A DNA stretch of 64,000 nt from Hallerella succinigenes (GTDB lineage Bacteria; Fibrobacterota; Fibrobacteria; Fibrobacterales; Fibrobacteraceae): positions 2,294,001-2,358,000 of the forward strand of contig NZ_PGEX01000001.1 of the NCBI RefSeq assembly GCF_002797675.1, written 5' to 3'. This document shows, piece by piece, positions 56,624 through 64,000 of this stretch. The notes beneath the pieces are model-generated. The model was not told the origin of the DNA. It searched no databases and saw nothing but the letters and a program-made list of their open reading frames with translations. Numbering within the stretch: position 1 is the first letter of the stretch; the number at the start of each line of letters is the position of its first letter. Position numbers and translations under genes: made by a program.

Positions 56624-57357
56624 CCTATGCCATGACAATCGCAGGTTTCGATGGAAGTGGCGGCGCAGGGATCTTGGCCGATATCAAAACGATGAGGGAT
56701 TTTGGAGTGTACGGCTGTTCTGTTTGTACCGCTTTGACGGTGCAAAACGAACTGTCTTTTGCGGACCCGGGATTTCTCCCATGGGAACGCATCCGTGTGC
56801 AACTCGATAAGCTTCGGGAAGTGCGCGAATACAAGTTCATCAAAATCGGACTTGTGCAAGATGCGGAAATGCTCCAGAAAATTGTTGAATGGATACGCCA
56901 GAATAATTCCGATGCGTTTGTCATTTGGGATCCGATCATGGGAGCGACGACCGGTTTCCGCTTTTTCGCCGATGATGATGCGGACAGGTTCTTTCCGGTA
57001 TTTTCACAGATCGATTTGATTACGCCGAACCAGTATGAGTACGCCTATCTGGGTTTAGGTGTCGCTGACAGCCGCAAGGAACTTCTGGTTGGAAAAAAGA
57101 CCTCCATTCTGCTGAAGGGAGGTCATGCGGAAGGGGAAGATTCCACCGATACGCTTTGGCACGAAGGAAAAATTTTCAAATTCACTTCGAAGCGTTTTGT
57201 CGGAGTCGATAAGCACGGCTCGGGCTGTACGCTTTCGTCGGCGATCCTCGCCAATGTGGCGCTTGGAAAGTCCTTGCCGGAATCTTGCCAGGCTGCCAAA
57301 CTTTATATCGAAAAGTTTTTGGCAGGCGGGGAAGGCCGAGTCGGCTGGGTCGACTAA
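56611..57357 (+). CDS. thiD: Hydroxymethylpyrimidine (phosphate) kinase ThiD
   Basis: Phosphorylates HMP-P to HMP-PP for thiamine assembly. The motif A-G-F-D-G-S-G-G-A-G near residue 12, V-I-W-D-P-I-M and the C-terminal G-S-G-C-T-L-S-S fit the ribokinase-like family. ATG 56611 is chosen: GGAGG at 56601-56605 gives good spacing, and an upstream TTG lies within that sequence. It overlaps the ThiE-like gene by 13 bases. Confidence 0.93.
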   Translation: MSKMTYAMTIAGFDGSGGAGILADIKTMRDFGVYGCSVCTALTVQNELSFADPGFLPWERIRVQLDKLREVREYKFIKIGLVQDAEMLQKIVEWIRQNNSDAFVIWDPIMGATTGFRFFADDDADRFFPVFSQIDLITPNQYEYAYLGLGVADSRKELLVGKKTSILLKGGHAEGEDSTDTLWHEGKIFKFTSKRFVGVDKHGSGCTLSSAILANVALGKSLPESCQAAKLYIEKFLAGGEGRVGWVD

Positions 57358-57360
57358 AGC

Positions 57361-57840
57361 CTAGTTGTTATCGTCTTCAAGTTGATCCTTGATCGAGTTG
57401 AAGATCGGATCCCAGAGAGACGGACCGCCTTGCTTCGGATACACATAGGTGAGTTCCTGGGTGTTCATCCAGGCTTTGAGCTTGGTCACCTTGATCACGC
57501 ATGAAGATTCGTCTCCCGAAACGCTTACCCAGAATTTGATGTACTGGTTGTTTTCCATGTTGCGCTTCTGGTCATCGCGTTGGGTGTAACTTGCGACCGT
57601 GTACTTTTCGGTGACCATCTTTCCGTTTTCCGGATCATCTTTGGCAAGGGCAACCTTGTTGTCGGCGAAGGTCTTCTTGGTGGCTTCGTAGCAGGCTGTG
57701 GAAGAATATTCGAACGAACGGGTCATGTATTCGTCGTAGAGAGTCGGATCGTCGAGCATTTTCTTGGGCTGCATCATGGCACAACCGCTGAAGAAGGTTG
57801 CCGTCGCGAGAGCGAATCCGAGTAAGGCTTTCTTTTTCAT
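57361..57840 (-). CDS. Small lipoprotein, unknown function
   Basis: The lipoprotein signal M-K-K-K-A-L-L-G-F ends at F-F-S-G-C (Cys20). The mature part has two Cys (C-Y-E-A and S-S-C-V-I) and ends with acidic residues. It is convergent with thiD (3-base gap). No family recognised. Confidence 0.65.
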   Translation of the reverse strand: MKKKALLGFALATATFFSGCAMMQPKKMLDDPTLYDEYMTRSFEYSSTACYEATKKTFADNKVALAKDDPENGKMVTEKYTVASYTQRDDQKRNMENNQYIKFWVSVSGDESSCVIKVTKLKAWMNTQELTYVYPKQGGPSLWDPIFNSIKDQLEDDNN

Positions 57841-57944
57841 TTTTGTCTCCGGGGATTGGGTGTTTTTTTTGAAAATGTACGAAAAAAAACGGCTTTGTCA
57901 ACAAAAAACTTATGATAAGTGCCGCTTTTCGAAGAAAAACAAAA

Positions 57945-57977
57945 ATCCCGTGGAATTTTCCACGGGAATCTTTTTTT
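57945..57977. terminator. Terminator-like hairpin downstream of ilvE
   Basis: TCCCGTGGAA and its exact partner TTCCACGGGA pair around TT, flanked by AAAAA and TTTTTTT, so it may act in both directions. It follows ilvE on the minus strand. Confidence 0.7.
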
Positions 57978-58027
57978 CCGTCGTTGCGGACGTTTTGCCC
58001 GCTGCGAGGATTTTTTGATTTTTTGAA

Positions 58028-59062
58028 TTACAGGTCTACGACTTCAGTCCAGCCGAACGGATCCGGCGCTTCACCGAACTGGATTGCGGTGTACTTCGTA
58101 AAGAGTTCCGTACAGACCGGACCCGGGTTTACGCCGTCACCGTAGGTGAACTCCTTGCCAGCCACCGGGTCCACGATCTTTTTGATCGGGGTGATCACGG
58201 CTGCCGTACCGCATTCTGCGGTTTCCGAGAATTCTGCGAGTTCTTCGAATGGAACTTGGCGGCGTTCCACCTTGTAACCCAGATGTTCCGCGAGCTGCTG
58301 CAAGCTCTTGTTCGTAATGGACGGGAGAATGGATTCGGACTTCGGGGTCACGAAGGTCTTGCCCTTGATACCGAAGAAGTTTGCCGGACCGCATTCGTCG
58401 ATGTACTTCTTTTCCTTTGCATCGAGATAGATCGTGCTCGAGTAACCGAGCTTCTTTGCTTCAGCGAGAGAAAGAAGGGACGCCGCGTAGTTACCGCCGA
58501 CCTTGACCGTGCCCGTACCCTGCGGAGCGGCGCGGTCGTAGTTACGGCTGATCATCATGTCGACCGGTTTGAAGCCGTCCTTGAAGTACGGACCGACCGG
58601 GGTCACGAACATGAGGAGCAAATATTCATCTGACGGCTTCACACCGACTTCTGGACTCATACCGATGAGGAGCGGACGGATGTAAAGAGTTGCACCGTAG
58701 CCATACGGTGGAACGAAACGCTTGTTCGCCTTCACGACCGTGTGAACCATTTCACGGAAGAGTTCTACCGGCGGAACAGCCATAAGAACGCGGTTTGCAG
58801 TGTTCTGAATGCGCTTGGCATTTTCTTCAACGCGGAAGATGCGGACCTTGCCGTCCTTGCCCGTGTAAGCCTTGAGGCCTTCGAAGCCTTCCTGACCATA
58901 ATGCAAGCAAGTTGCGGCCATGTGAATGCTAATGTCTTTGGAGGAGGTGACTTCAATTTTGCCCCACTGACCATTGCGGTAGTAGCAGCGAACGTTGTAA
59001 TCGGTATCGTAGTAACCGAAGGGAAGAGTCTTCCAATCAACAGTATTCAAATCGACTTGCAT
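58028..59062 (-). CDS. ilvE: Branched-chain amino acid aminotransferase
   Basis: PLP-dependent transamination of Val, Leu and Ile with 2-oxoglutarate. The PLP-binding Lys is K187 in G-T-V-K-V-G-G-N-Y, and Y-I-D-E-C-G-P-A-N-F-F-G is C-terminal. At 344 residues it belongs to the longer class with Y-I-R-P-L in the middle. The promoter side carries the GCGTCA/TGACGTC palindrome. No other BCAA genes are near. Confidence 0.93.
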   Translation of the reverse strand: MQVDLNTVDWKTLPFGYYDTDYNVRCYYRNGQWGKIEVTSSKDISIHMAATCLHYGQEGFEGLKAYTGKDGKVRIFRVEENAKRIQNTANRVLMAVPPVELFREMVHTVVKANKRFVPPYGYGATLYIRPLLIGMSPEVGVKPSDEYLLLMFVTPVGPYFKDGFKPVDMMISRNYDRAAPQGTGTVKVGGNYAASLLSLAEAKKLGYSSTIYLDAKEKKYIDECGPANFFGIKGKTFVTPKSESILPSITNKSLQQLAEHLGYKVERRQVPFEELAEFSETAECGTAAVITPIKKIVDPVAGKEFTYGDGVNPGPVCTELFTKYTAIQFGEAPDPFGWTEVVDL

Positions 59063-59082
59063 AATTGAACCTTTCTATTTTG

Positions 59083-59097
59083 GCGTCACCTGACGTC
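59083..59097. promoter_or_regulatory. Possible operator palindrome upstream of ilvE
   Basis: GCGTCACCTGACGTC is an imperfect inverted repeat 21 bases upstream of the ilvE start; a regulator cannot be named. Confidence 0.35.
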
Positions 59098-59177
59098 AAT
59101 GCAAAAATACACATTTTGAAGCGAAATGGCTTTAAGGGGAGCAAAAAAGATATATTCTGAAGAAAAGCGAGGTTTGG

Positions 59178-60191
59178 ATGCATTTCAAAACGATGATTGT
59201 CGGGGCGATATTTCTTGGGAAAATGGTCTTTGCGGAATCTCCGGTGGACGATTTCGGCTTTCAAAAATTTTACACCACTCTAACAGGCAGTCTATCGTGG
59301 ACTTCGGCGCATTGGAACAATGGAAATGACCGAACCTTTTCGGACTGGTCCACGGACCCCGATGATCCGACGGGCTGGACAAGCGACCAAAGCGGTTCCG
59401 CGCAAGGCTTTCATGTGGATGGTTCGGGCGTGATGCAGATGCTTGGAAATGCTCCGCGTTTTCACATTAATTCGAATAACGATGAAGACCCGACTCCGAC
59501 GAGCCAGTTTTTTTTGAATGTCGAGTACACGGCTTACTTTATGCGGAATGCGCTCGGCGGTGAAAATTGGGGCGGCATGATAGTCGGCTTGCGCAGCGGC
59601 TCGCATCATCACGGAAGTTCGGGCAGGGACAATTGCCTTGCGAATACTTATTATGCGCGTTTTCGAAACGATGGAACCTGGGATTTTGAAAAGGAATGGA
59701 AGCATCCGGGAAGCTATTATCGCAGTACATCGGGCATAGGCAAGCAGGATCCGCTTTGGGGCGGGGGAGTCCTTCCGGTGAAAAAGTGGATTGGGATGAA
59801 GTTCATCGTTTACAATCCAAACGCCTCCACGGTACGCCTAGAACTTTACATCGATTCGACGTCGAACGCGACGGCTCCCGGAAACTGGGAACTGGTCGGT
59901 ATCGCAGAGGATGCTGGTTTGGATTGGTCGGGCGCAAGTTATGGAGCGTCGACGATCGAAGGCTGTGCCTACAGCGACGCTCTGGCTCCGATTCTCCAAG
60001 GGGGCGGAACCGCTTTGATGCGTTCCGATAATGATAATCCTTATTATAAGTATGTGAGCATTCGCGAAATAGATCCGACGGGGAGCTTTGACGATACGGG
60101 TATCCGTCCGCGGGCGAAGCCTTTGTTGAAGAGTGTCCCTGTGCGGCATTTTGATTTGCTCGGACGCAGTCAAGTTTTGGAAAAATTCTAG
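59178..60191 (+). CDS. Secreted lectin- or lyase-like beta protein with F-D-L-L-G-R ending
   Basis: The signal peptide is about residues 1-19 (M-H-F-K-T to F-A-E). The body is a Trp/Gly/Asn-rich beta-jelly-roll type sequence with G-G-M-I-V-G-L-R-S-G, W-D-F-E-K-E-W and K-W-I-G-M-K-F-I-V-Y, resembling concanavalin-like carbohydrate-binding or polysaccharide-lyase domains. The C-terminus has V-R-H-F-D-L-L-G-R. Catalytic activity cannot be assigned. Confidence 0.7.
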   Translation: MHFKTMIVGAIFLGKMVFAESPVDDFGFQKFYTTLTGSLSWTSAHWNNGNDRTFSDWSTDPDDPTGWTSDQSGSAQGFHVDGSGVMQMLGNAPRFHINSNNDEDPTPTSQFFLNVEYTAYFMRNALGGENWGGMIVGLRSGSHHHGSSGRDNCLANTYYARFRNDGTWDFEKEWKHPGSYYRSTSGIGKQDPLWGGGVLPVKKWIGMKFIVYNPNASTVRLELYIDSTSNATAPGNWELVGIAEDAGLDWSGASYGASTIEGCAYSDALAPILQGGGTALMRSDNDNPYYKYVSIREIDPTGSFDDTGIRPRAKPLLKSVPVRHFDLLGRSQVLEKF

Positions 60192-60225
60192 ATTATGCGC
60201 GTAAAAGCAAGAAAGGATTTTGCAA

Positions 60226-62658
60226 ATGAAAGTTTCTTTGAATTGGCTCCGCCGTCATGTGGATCTTCCGGAAAGTGCTGAAGAAGTTTCGAAGGCTTTG
60301 ACCTCCATCGGTCTTGAAGTCGAAGGCATGGAAGAACCGGCGAAGCAGTATGAAAAGCTCGTCGTGGCAAAGGTTCTCACCTGTGAAGCTCACCCGGATA
60401 GTGATCACCTGCATGTCACGACGGTGGACGATGGCAAGGAAACCATTCAGGTTGTCTGTGGCGCTCCGAACGTGGCTGCAGGCCAGACCGTCGTTCTCGC
60501 TCCGATCGGTGCAGAGCTTCCGCTTCCGGACGGCAAATCTTTGAAGATGAAAAAATCCAAAATCCGCGGTGTGGAAAGCTTTGGCATGATCTGTGCCGAA
60601 GATGAAATCGGCCTTTCCGATGACCACGGTGGAATCCTGGTTCTCGACGATAAGATTCCGGCGGGTACCCAGTTTATTTCCCTCGGTTTTTACGACGCCA
60701 CTTATGAATTGAACGTGACCCCGAACCGTCCGGATGCTCTTTCGCACCGTGGTGTCGCCCGCGAACTCGCAGCCAAGTTCGACCGTCCGCTGAAGCCGCT
60801 CGCTTACACGCTCACCGAAGACGCTTCGAAGGAAGCTGCTTCCGAAATCAAGCTCACCGTGGAACCGGGTTCCGGCTGTTCCCGCTATGTGGGCCGTGTT
60901 ATCGAAAATGTGAAGGTCGCACCGTCCCCGGCGTGGCTTTCCCGGCTTCTCAAGTCCGTCGGTATGAACAGTGTGAATAACGTTGTGGACGTGACGAACT
61001 TCATTTTGATGGATGTCGGTCAGCCACTCCACAGCTTCGACATGGCCAAGTTGAACGGCGCAGAAGTTGTCGTTCGCAAGGCTAAGCCGGGCGAAAAGAT
61101 TGAAACCTTGGACCACAAGGAACACGAACTCACGACGAATGATCTCGTCATCTGCGATGGCGATCGTCCGTCCTGCGTTGCCGGTGTGATGGGCGGCGTA
61201 GAAAGTGAAATCACGGATACGACGACGCAGGTGTTCCTGGAAAGCGCTTGGTTCAACCCGACTGTCGTGCGTAAGCAGGCTCACCGCCTTTGCACGTCGA
61301 CCGATTCGAGCTATCGCTTTGAACGCGGAATCGATTACACAATGCAGCGTGAAGCAGACGATTACGCTTGCGCCTTGATCCAGGAAGTCGCCGGAGGCAA
61401 CGTTCTCAAGGGCACAGTTGAATATACAGGCGAAGATCACCAGAAGGAACCGTTCGTGGTGACGCTCCGCGCATCCCGCGTGACGAAGGTTTTGGGCATC
61501 ACCCTTTCCGAAGACGAAATCACCAAGTACTTGACGGGCATTGGCCTCAAACACTTGGGCAATATGACTTTTGAAATTCCGCCGTACCGTCCGGACCTTG
61601 AACGCGAAGTGGACTTGATCGAAGAAGTGGCTCGTCTCGTTGGCTTTGACAATATCCCGTACGACGTCCCGTCGTTCAAGATCAAGCCGAACGATCTTCC
61701 GGCAGAAGAAGTCCTCGGACGCCGCATCCGTTACACGCTCTCTTCGATGGGCCTCCACGAATGTATTTCGCTCCGTTTTACGAGTGCTGCAAATACGCAG
61801 GCTGTGTTCGGTGAACCGAACGATGCCGATCCGCGCTCGAAGCCGGCTAAGCTTTTGAATCCGCTGTCCGAAGACCTCGGCTGCGTCCCGACCTCCTTGA
61901 TTCCGATTCTCCTCAAGTCCGTTGCCGACAACGAAAAGAACCGTCCGGGTTCTGTCCGCTTGTTCGAAAACAGCAAGGCGCAGTTCCAGAATGCGGAGCG
62001 CAAGGACGATCGCGATCCGGGCTTTACCGAAAAGCCAATCCTTTGTGCGGTCATCGCCGGCCATTGGAAAATGGAAGCTTTGGACGATAAACCGCGTGAT
62101 GTCGAATTCGGCGACATCAAGGGTCTTGCGATTTCCTTCTTCAAACGTCTTGGCCTTCCGGTAGAAGTGCGCTCCGCGGAACAGAAGGAAAAATTCCTCC
62201 ACCCGGGCAAGCAGGCTGTGATCATGAGCGGGAGTACGGTCTTCGGTTCCATCGGCATGGTGCATCCGGCTGTGTTGAAGGCTTTTGACATCAGCTATGC
62301 GACGGCTCTTTTTGAAGTCGATCTGGAAAAGGTTTTGAAGGCTCAGGAAAAGAAGGTTGTCTTTAAGCCGTTCAGCCGTCAGGTGTTCACGACCCGCGAC
62401 ATTTCTATGATCGTGGCGGAACGCATGACGAACGAAGCAATCCTTGAAAAGCTCAATTCCTTCAAGGTGAAGAACCTGGTGAAGGTGGAACTCAAGAGCG
62501 TTTATCAGGGTGTCGGAATCCTTCCGGGCCAGAAGAACATGGTTTACTCGTTCACGTACCAGTCCATGACGGAAACTCTGACGGATGAAGTGGTGAACAA
62601 GGCTCACGATAAGCTTCGCGAAAAACTTTCTGCCGACAGCGAAATCACTCTCCGTTAA
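60226..62658 (+). CDS. pheT: Phenylalanyl-tRNA synthetase beta subunit
   Basis: Beta chain of the alpha2-beta2 PheRS. The N-terminal M-K-V-S-L-N-W-L precedes a tRNA-binding OB domain (A-H-P-D-S-D-H-L), then B3/B4 and B5 domains, the catalytic-like core and the C-terminal ferredoxin-like anticodon domain (F-S-R-Q-V-F-T-T-R-D-I). At 810 residues it is normal. ATG 60226 has AAAGGA upstream. pheS is not adjacent, which is less common. Confidence 0.96.
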   Translation: MKVSLNWLRRHVDLPESAEEVSKALTSIGLEVEGMEEPAKQYEKLVVAKVLTCEAHPDSDHLHVTTVDDGKETIQVVCGAPNVAAGQTVVLAPIGAELPLPDGKSLKMKKSKIRGVESFGMICAEDEIGLSDDHGGILVLDDKIPAGTQFISLGFYDATYELNVTPNRPDALSHRGVARELAAKFDRPLKPLAYTLTEDASKEAASEIKLTVEPGSGCSRYVGRVIENVKVAPSPAWLSRLLKSVGMNSVNNVVDVTNFILMDVGQPLHSFDMAKLNGAEVVVRKAKPGEKIETLDHKEHELTTNDLVICDGDRPSCVAGVMGGVESEITDTTTQVFLESAWFNPTVVRKQAHRLCTSTDSSYRFERGIDYTMQREADDYACALIQEVAGGNVLKGTVEYTGEDHQKEPFVVTLRASRVTKVLGITLSEDEITKYLTGIGLKHLGNMTFEIPPYRPDLEREVDLIEEVARLVGFDNIPYDVPSFKIKPNDLPAEEVLGRRIRYTLSSMGLHECISLRFTSAANTQAVFGEPNDADPRSKPAKLLNPLSEDLGCVPTSLIPILLKSVADNEKNRPGSVRLFENSKAQFQNAERKDDRDPGFTEKPILCAVIAGHWKMEALDDKPRDVEFGDIKGLAISFFKRLGLPVEVRSAEQKEKFLHPGKQAVIMSGSTVFGSIGMVHPAVLKAFDISYATALFEVDLEKVLKAQEKKVVFKPFSRQVFTTRDISMIVAERMTNEAILEKLNSFKVKNLVKVELKSVYQGVGILPGQKNMVYSFTYQSMTETLTDEVVNKAHDKLREKLSADSEITLR

Positions 62659-62672
62659 AGGGTAAGTCGAGT

Positions 62673-64000
62673 ATGGCTTATATTGCAATGGCGCGCAAAT
62701 GGCGACCGGAGTCGTTCAACGATCTGGTCGGCCAGGAGCATATCGCAAAGACGATTGAAAATGCAATCGTCGGTGGTCGTCTGCATCATGCGTTCCTTTT
62801 TACGGGAACCCGTGGTGTCGGTAAAACGACTTCTGCACGTATCTTGGCGAAAACGTTGAACTGCACGGGTGGTGATCCGCTGATCCCGTGTGGAAAGTGC
62901 AAGAGCTGTCTCGATATCGCGAGCGGTCATCCGATGGACGTGATTGAAATTGATGCGGCTTCGAATACGGGTGTCGACAATATCCGCGATCTTTTGGAAC
63001 AAACCCAGTATACGCCGATGATCGGCAAGTACAAGGTGTTTGTGATCGACGAAGTCCACATGCTTTCGAAAGGCGCTTTCAACGCGCTTCTCAAAACCTT
63101 GGAAGAACCGCCTCCGCATGTGATTTTCATTTTTGCGACGACCGAAGTCAATAAGGTTCCGCAGACGATTCTTTCGCGAGTACAGCGCTTTGACTTTAAG
63201 CGTCTTACGACAAAGCAAATCACGAGCCGTCTCAAATACATCTGTGATCAGGAATCGATTTCGACCGATGCGGAAGCACTCGGCATGATTGCAGAAAAGG
63301 CGGATGGCTCGATGCGTGACGCTCTCACGTTCTTCGATCAGGCTTACGCTTTTACCGGCAACGATATGAATGCGGACTCCGTCCGTTCCGTTCTCGGTGT
63401 CCCTCCGAACGATCTTTATTTTAGCCTTCTTGAATCCATTGAAAAGCACGATCTCAAGGGTACGTTTGCCGTTGTTGATAAGGCTTCGGAAACGGGTGTG
63501 GAATTTGCACCGCTTCTCGAAGGCTTTGCCAAGTTTGTCCGCAACCGCCTGTATGTGAAGGTGGGCGGAATTTCTGCCGAAGAATTGAACATTTCGGAAG
63601 GTCTTTTTAGCAAGCTCAATTCTTGCGCGCCATCTCTTGGCAACGGTGACCTCTTGCGCATTGCGCGTATCCTCACGGACTTGCAGGGGAACATTCGCCG
63701 CAGCACGAATCCGCGTTTGCTCGTGGAATCCGCTTTCGCTCGAATGGCTTATCTCGACAGGGTCGTAGACTTGAAACGTGCCTTGGCCGCGATTAATGAC
63801 CCTGCTTCCCAGGGTTCAAAAAAAAAATTAACTGAACCGCAGGCTCAGGTGTCGATGGCAGCGTTGACTGCTCCGGCGCCTTCCGATTCGCCTTTTACAA
63901 TTGACTTCGACGGCTTTGACGCTCCGAAGTCTTCTCCTGCCACTTCTTCTGCAAACGATTCGTTTGCGATTCCGACGGCGCCTGAAGCGCCTCCGTCTAT
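62673..64000 (+). CDS. dnaX: DNA polymerase III gamma/tau subunit (5' part)
   Basis: Clamp-loader ATPase. The Walker A motif is G-T-R-G-V-G-K-T-T, followed by the four-Cys zinc module (C-T-G-G-D and C-G-K-C-K-S-C), D-E-V-H as Walker B and S-R-V-Q-R-F-D-F as sensor region. The gene starts at ATG 62673, 14 bases after pheT, and runs off the window, so the tau-specific C-terminus is not seen. Ten A (63818-63827) lie at codons 382-385, after the three clamp-loader domains; slippage there would give a gamma-like product of about 385 residues. Confidence 0.95.
   Translation, partial: MAYIAMARKWRPESFNDLVGQEHIAKTIENAIVGGRLHHAFLFTGTRGVGKTTSARILAKTLNCTGGDPLIPCGKCKSCLDIASGHPMDVIEIDAASNTGVDNIRDLLEQTQYTPMIGKYKVFVIDEVHMLSKGAFNALLKTLEEPPPHVIFIFATTEVNKVPQTILSRVQRFDFKRLTTKQITSRLKYICDQESISTDAEALGMIAEKADGSMRDALTFFDQAYAFTGNDMNADSVRSVLGVPPNDLYFSLLESIEKHDLKGTFAVVDKASETGVEFAPLLEGFAKFVRNRLYVKVGGISAEELNISEGLFSKLNSCAPSLGNGDLLRIARILTDLQGNIRRSTNPRLLVESAFARMAYLDRVVDLKRALAAINDPASQGSKKKLTEPQAQVSMAALTAPAPSDSPFTIDFDGFDAPKSSPATSSANDSFAIPTAPEAPPS
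63818..63835 (+). promoter_or_regulatory. Candidate dnaX slippage site (ten A, stops in both other frames)
   Basis: The zero frame reads TCA AAA AAA AAA TTA. One base lost gives AAT TAA; one base gained or a -1 shift gives ATT AAC TGA. In either case translation stops within a few codons. This resembles the A-run dnaX sites of other bacteria, where slippage yields gamma. Confidence 0.75.

Noticed and set aside
60193-62688. Long minus-strand open frame (831 codons) opposite pheT
   Set aside because: Antisense shadow of pheT, no recognisable domain or start signal.

Overview
The window looks like chromosome from a Fibrobacter-type bacterium (phylum Fibrobacterota). The evidence is a FISUMP-type paralogous lipoprotein (here a pseudogene), secreted proteins with Ser-rich linkers or a C-terminal F-D-L-x-G-R-like motif, LamG and cadherin-like secreted proteins, a PPi-dependent phosphofructokinase and a pyruvate formate-lyase pair. 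This is inference from family content; no 16S gene is present.

Layout. 1-16.8 kb is housekeeping: an exported Ser/acidic-rich protein, heme genes hemA-hemC-hemD, a signal peptidase I relative whose expected catalytic Lys is Arg, lepA, a Lys/Ala-repeat protein with a DksA/TraR-like zinc finger, lexA, a structured leader before a membrane-anchored Asn/Arg-rich protein, murA, a GYF/RDD membrane protein, rapA and proB, then a twice-frameshifted FISUMP lipoprotein.

16.85-33.23 kb is an accessory island. It starts and ends with the two ends of one IS1595-like element, and the 8 bases TAAAACAA lie directly outside both ends, as a target-site duplication would. Inside are a three-gene DUF3990/DUF3791 toxin-antitoxin-like operon, a 144-bp MITE, two secreted proteins, an internally deleted IS1595-like copy, a complete IS5-family element nested in another IS end, and a five-gene minus-strand defence-like operon: SNF2-type helicase with a degenerate PLD-like N-terminus, DUF4391 protein, AlbA/Schlafen-type ATPase with HTH, type III methyltransferase Mod and type III restriction subunit Res. 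The AlbA/HTH gene carries five 11-bp tandem repeats within its reading frame, so a change in copy number would switch its C-terminal HTH off.

33.2-64 kb is housekeeping again: slyD, an RluA-family pseudouridine synthase, a FAD oxidoreductase, a FecR-domain protein, a PUR-domain protein with ybeY and a CNNM/CBS protein, pflB-pflA, xseA, a lipoprotein/OmpA/Phd cluster, a large cadherin-like secreted protein, pfp, a DUF1573 protein, tRNA-Pro(GGG), DUF4321-gatA, a TPP-riboswitch thiamine operon (thiC, a degenerate ThiE-like gene, thiD), ilvE, a secreted lectin-like protein, pheT and the first 1.3 kb of dnaX. dnaX contains a run of ten A residues where slippage in either direction meets a stop within a few codons, which suggests a short gamma-type product beside tau.

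The strongest leads are the TSD-bracketed island with its defence operon, the 11-bp repeat switch, the dnaX slippage site and the Lys-to-Arg signal peptidase.
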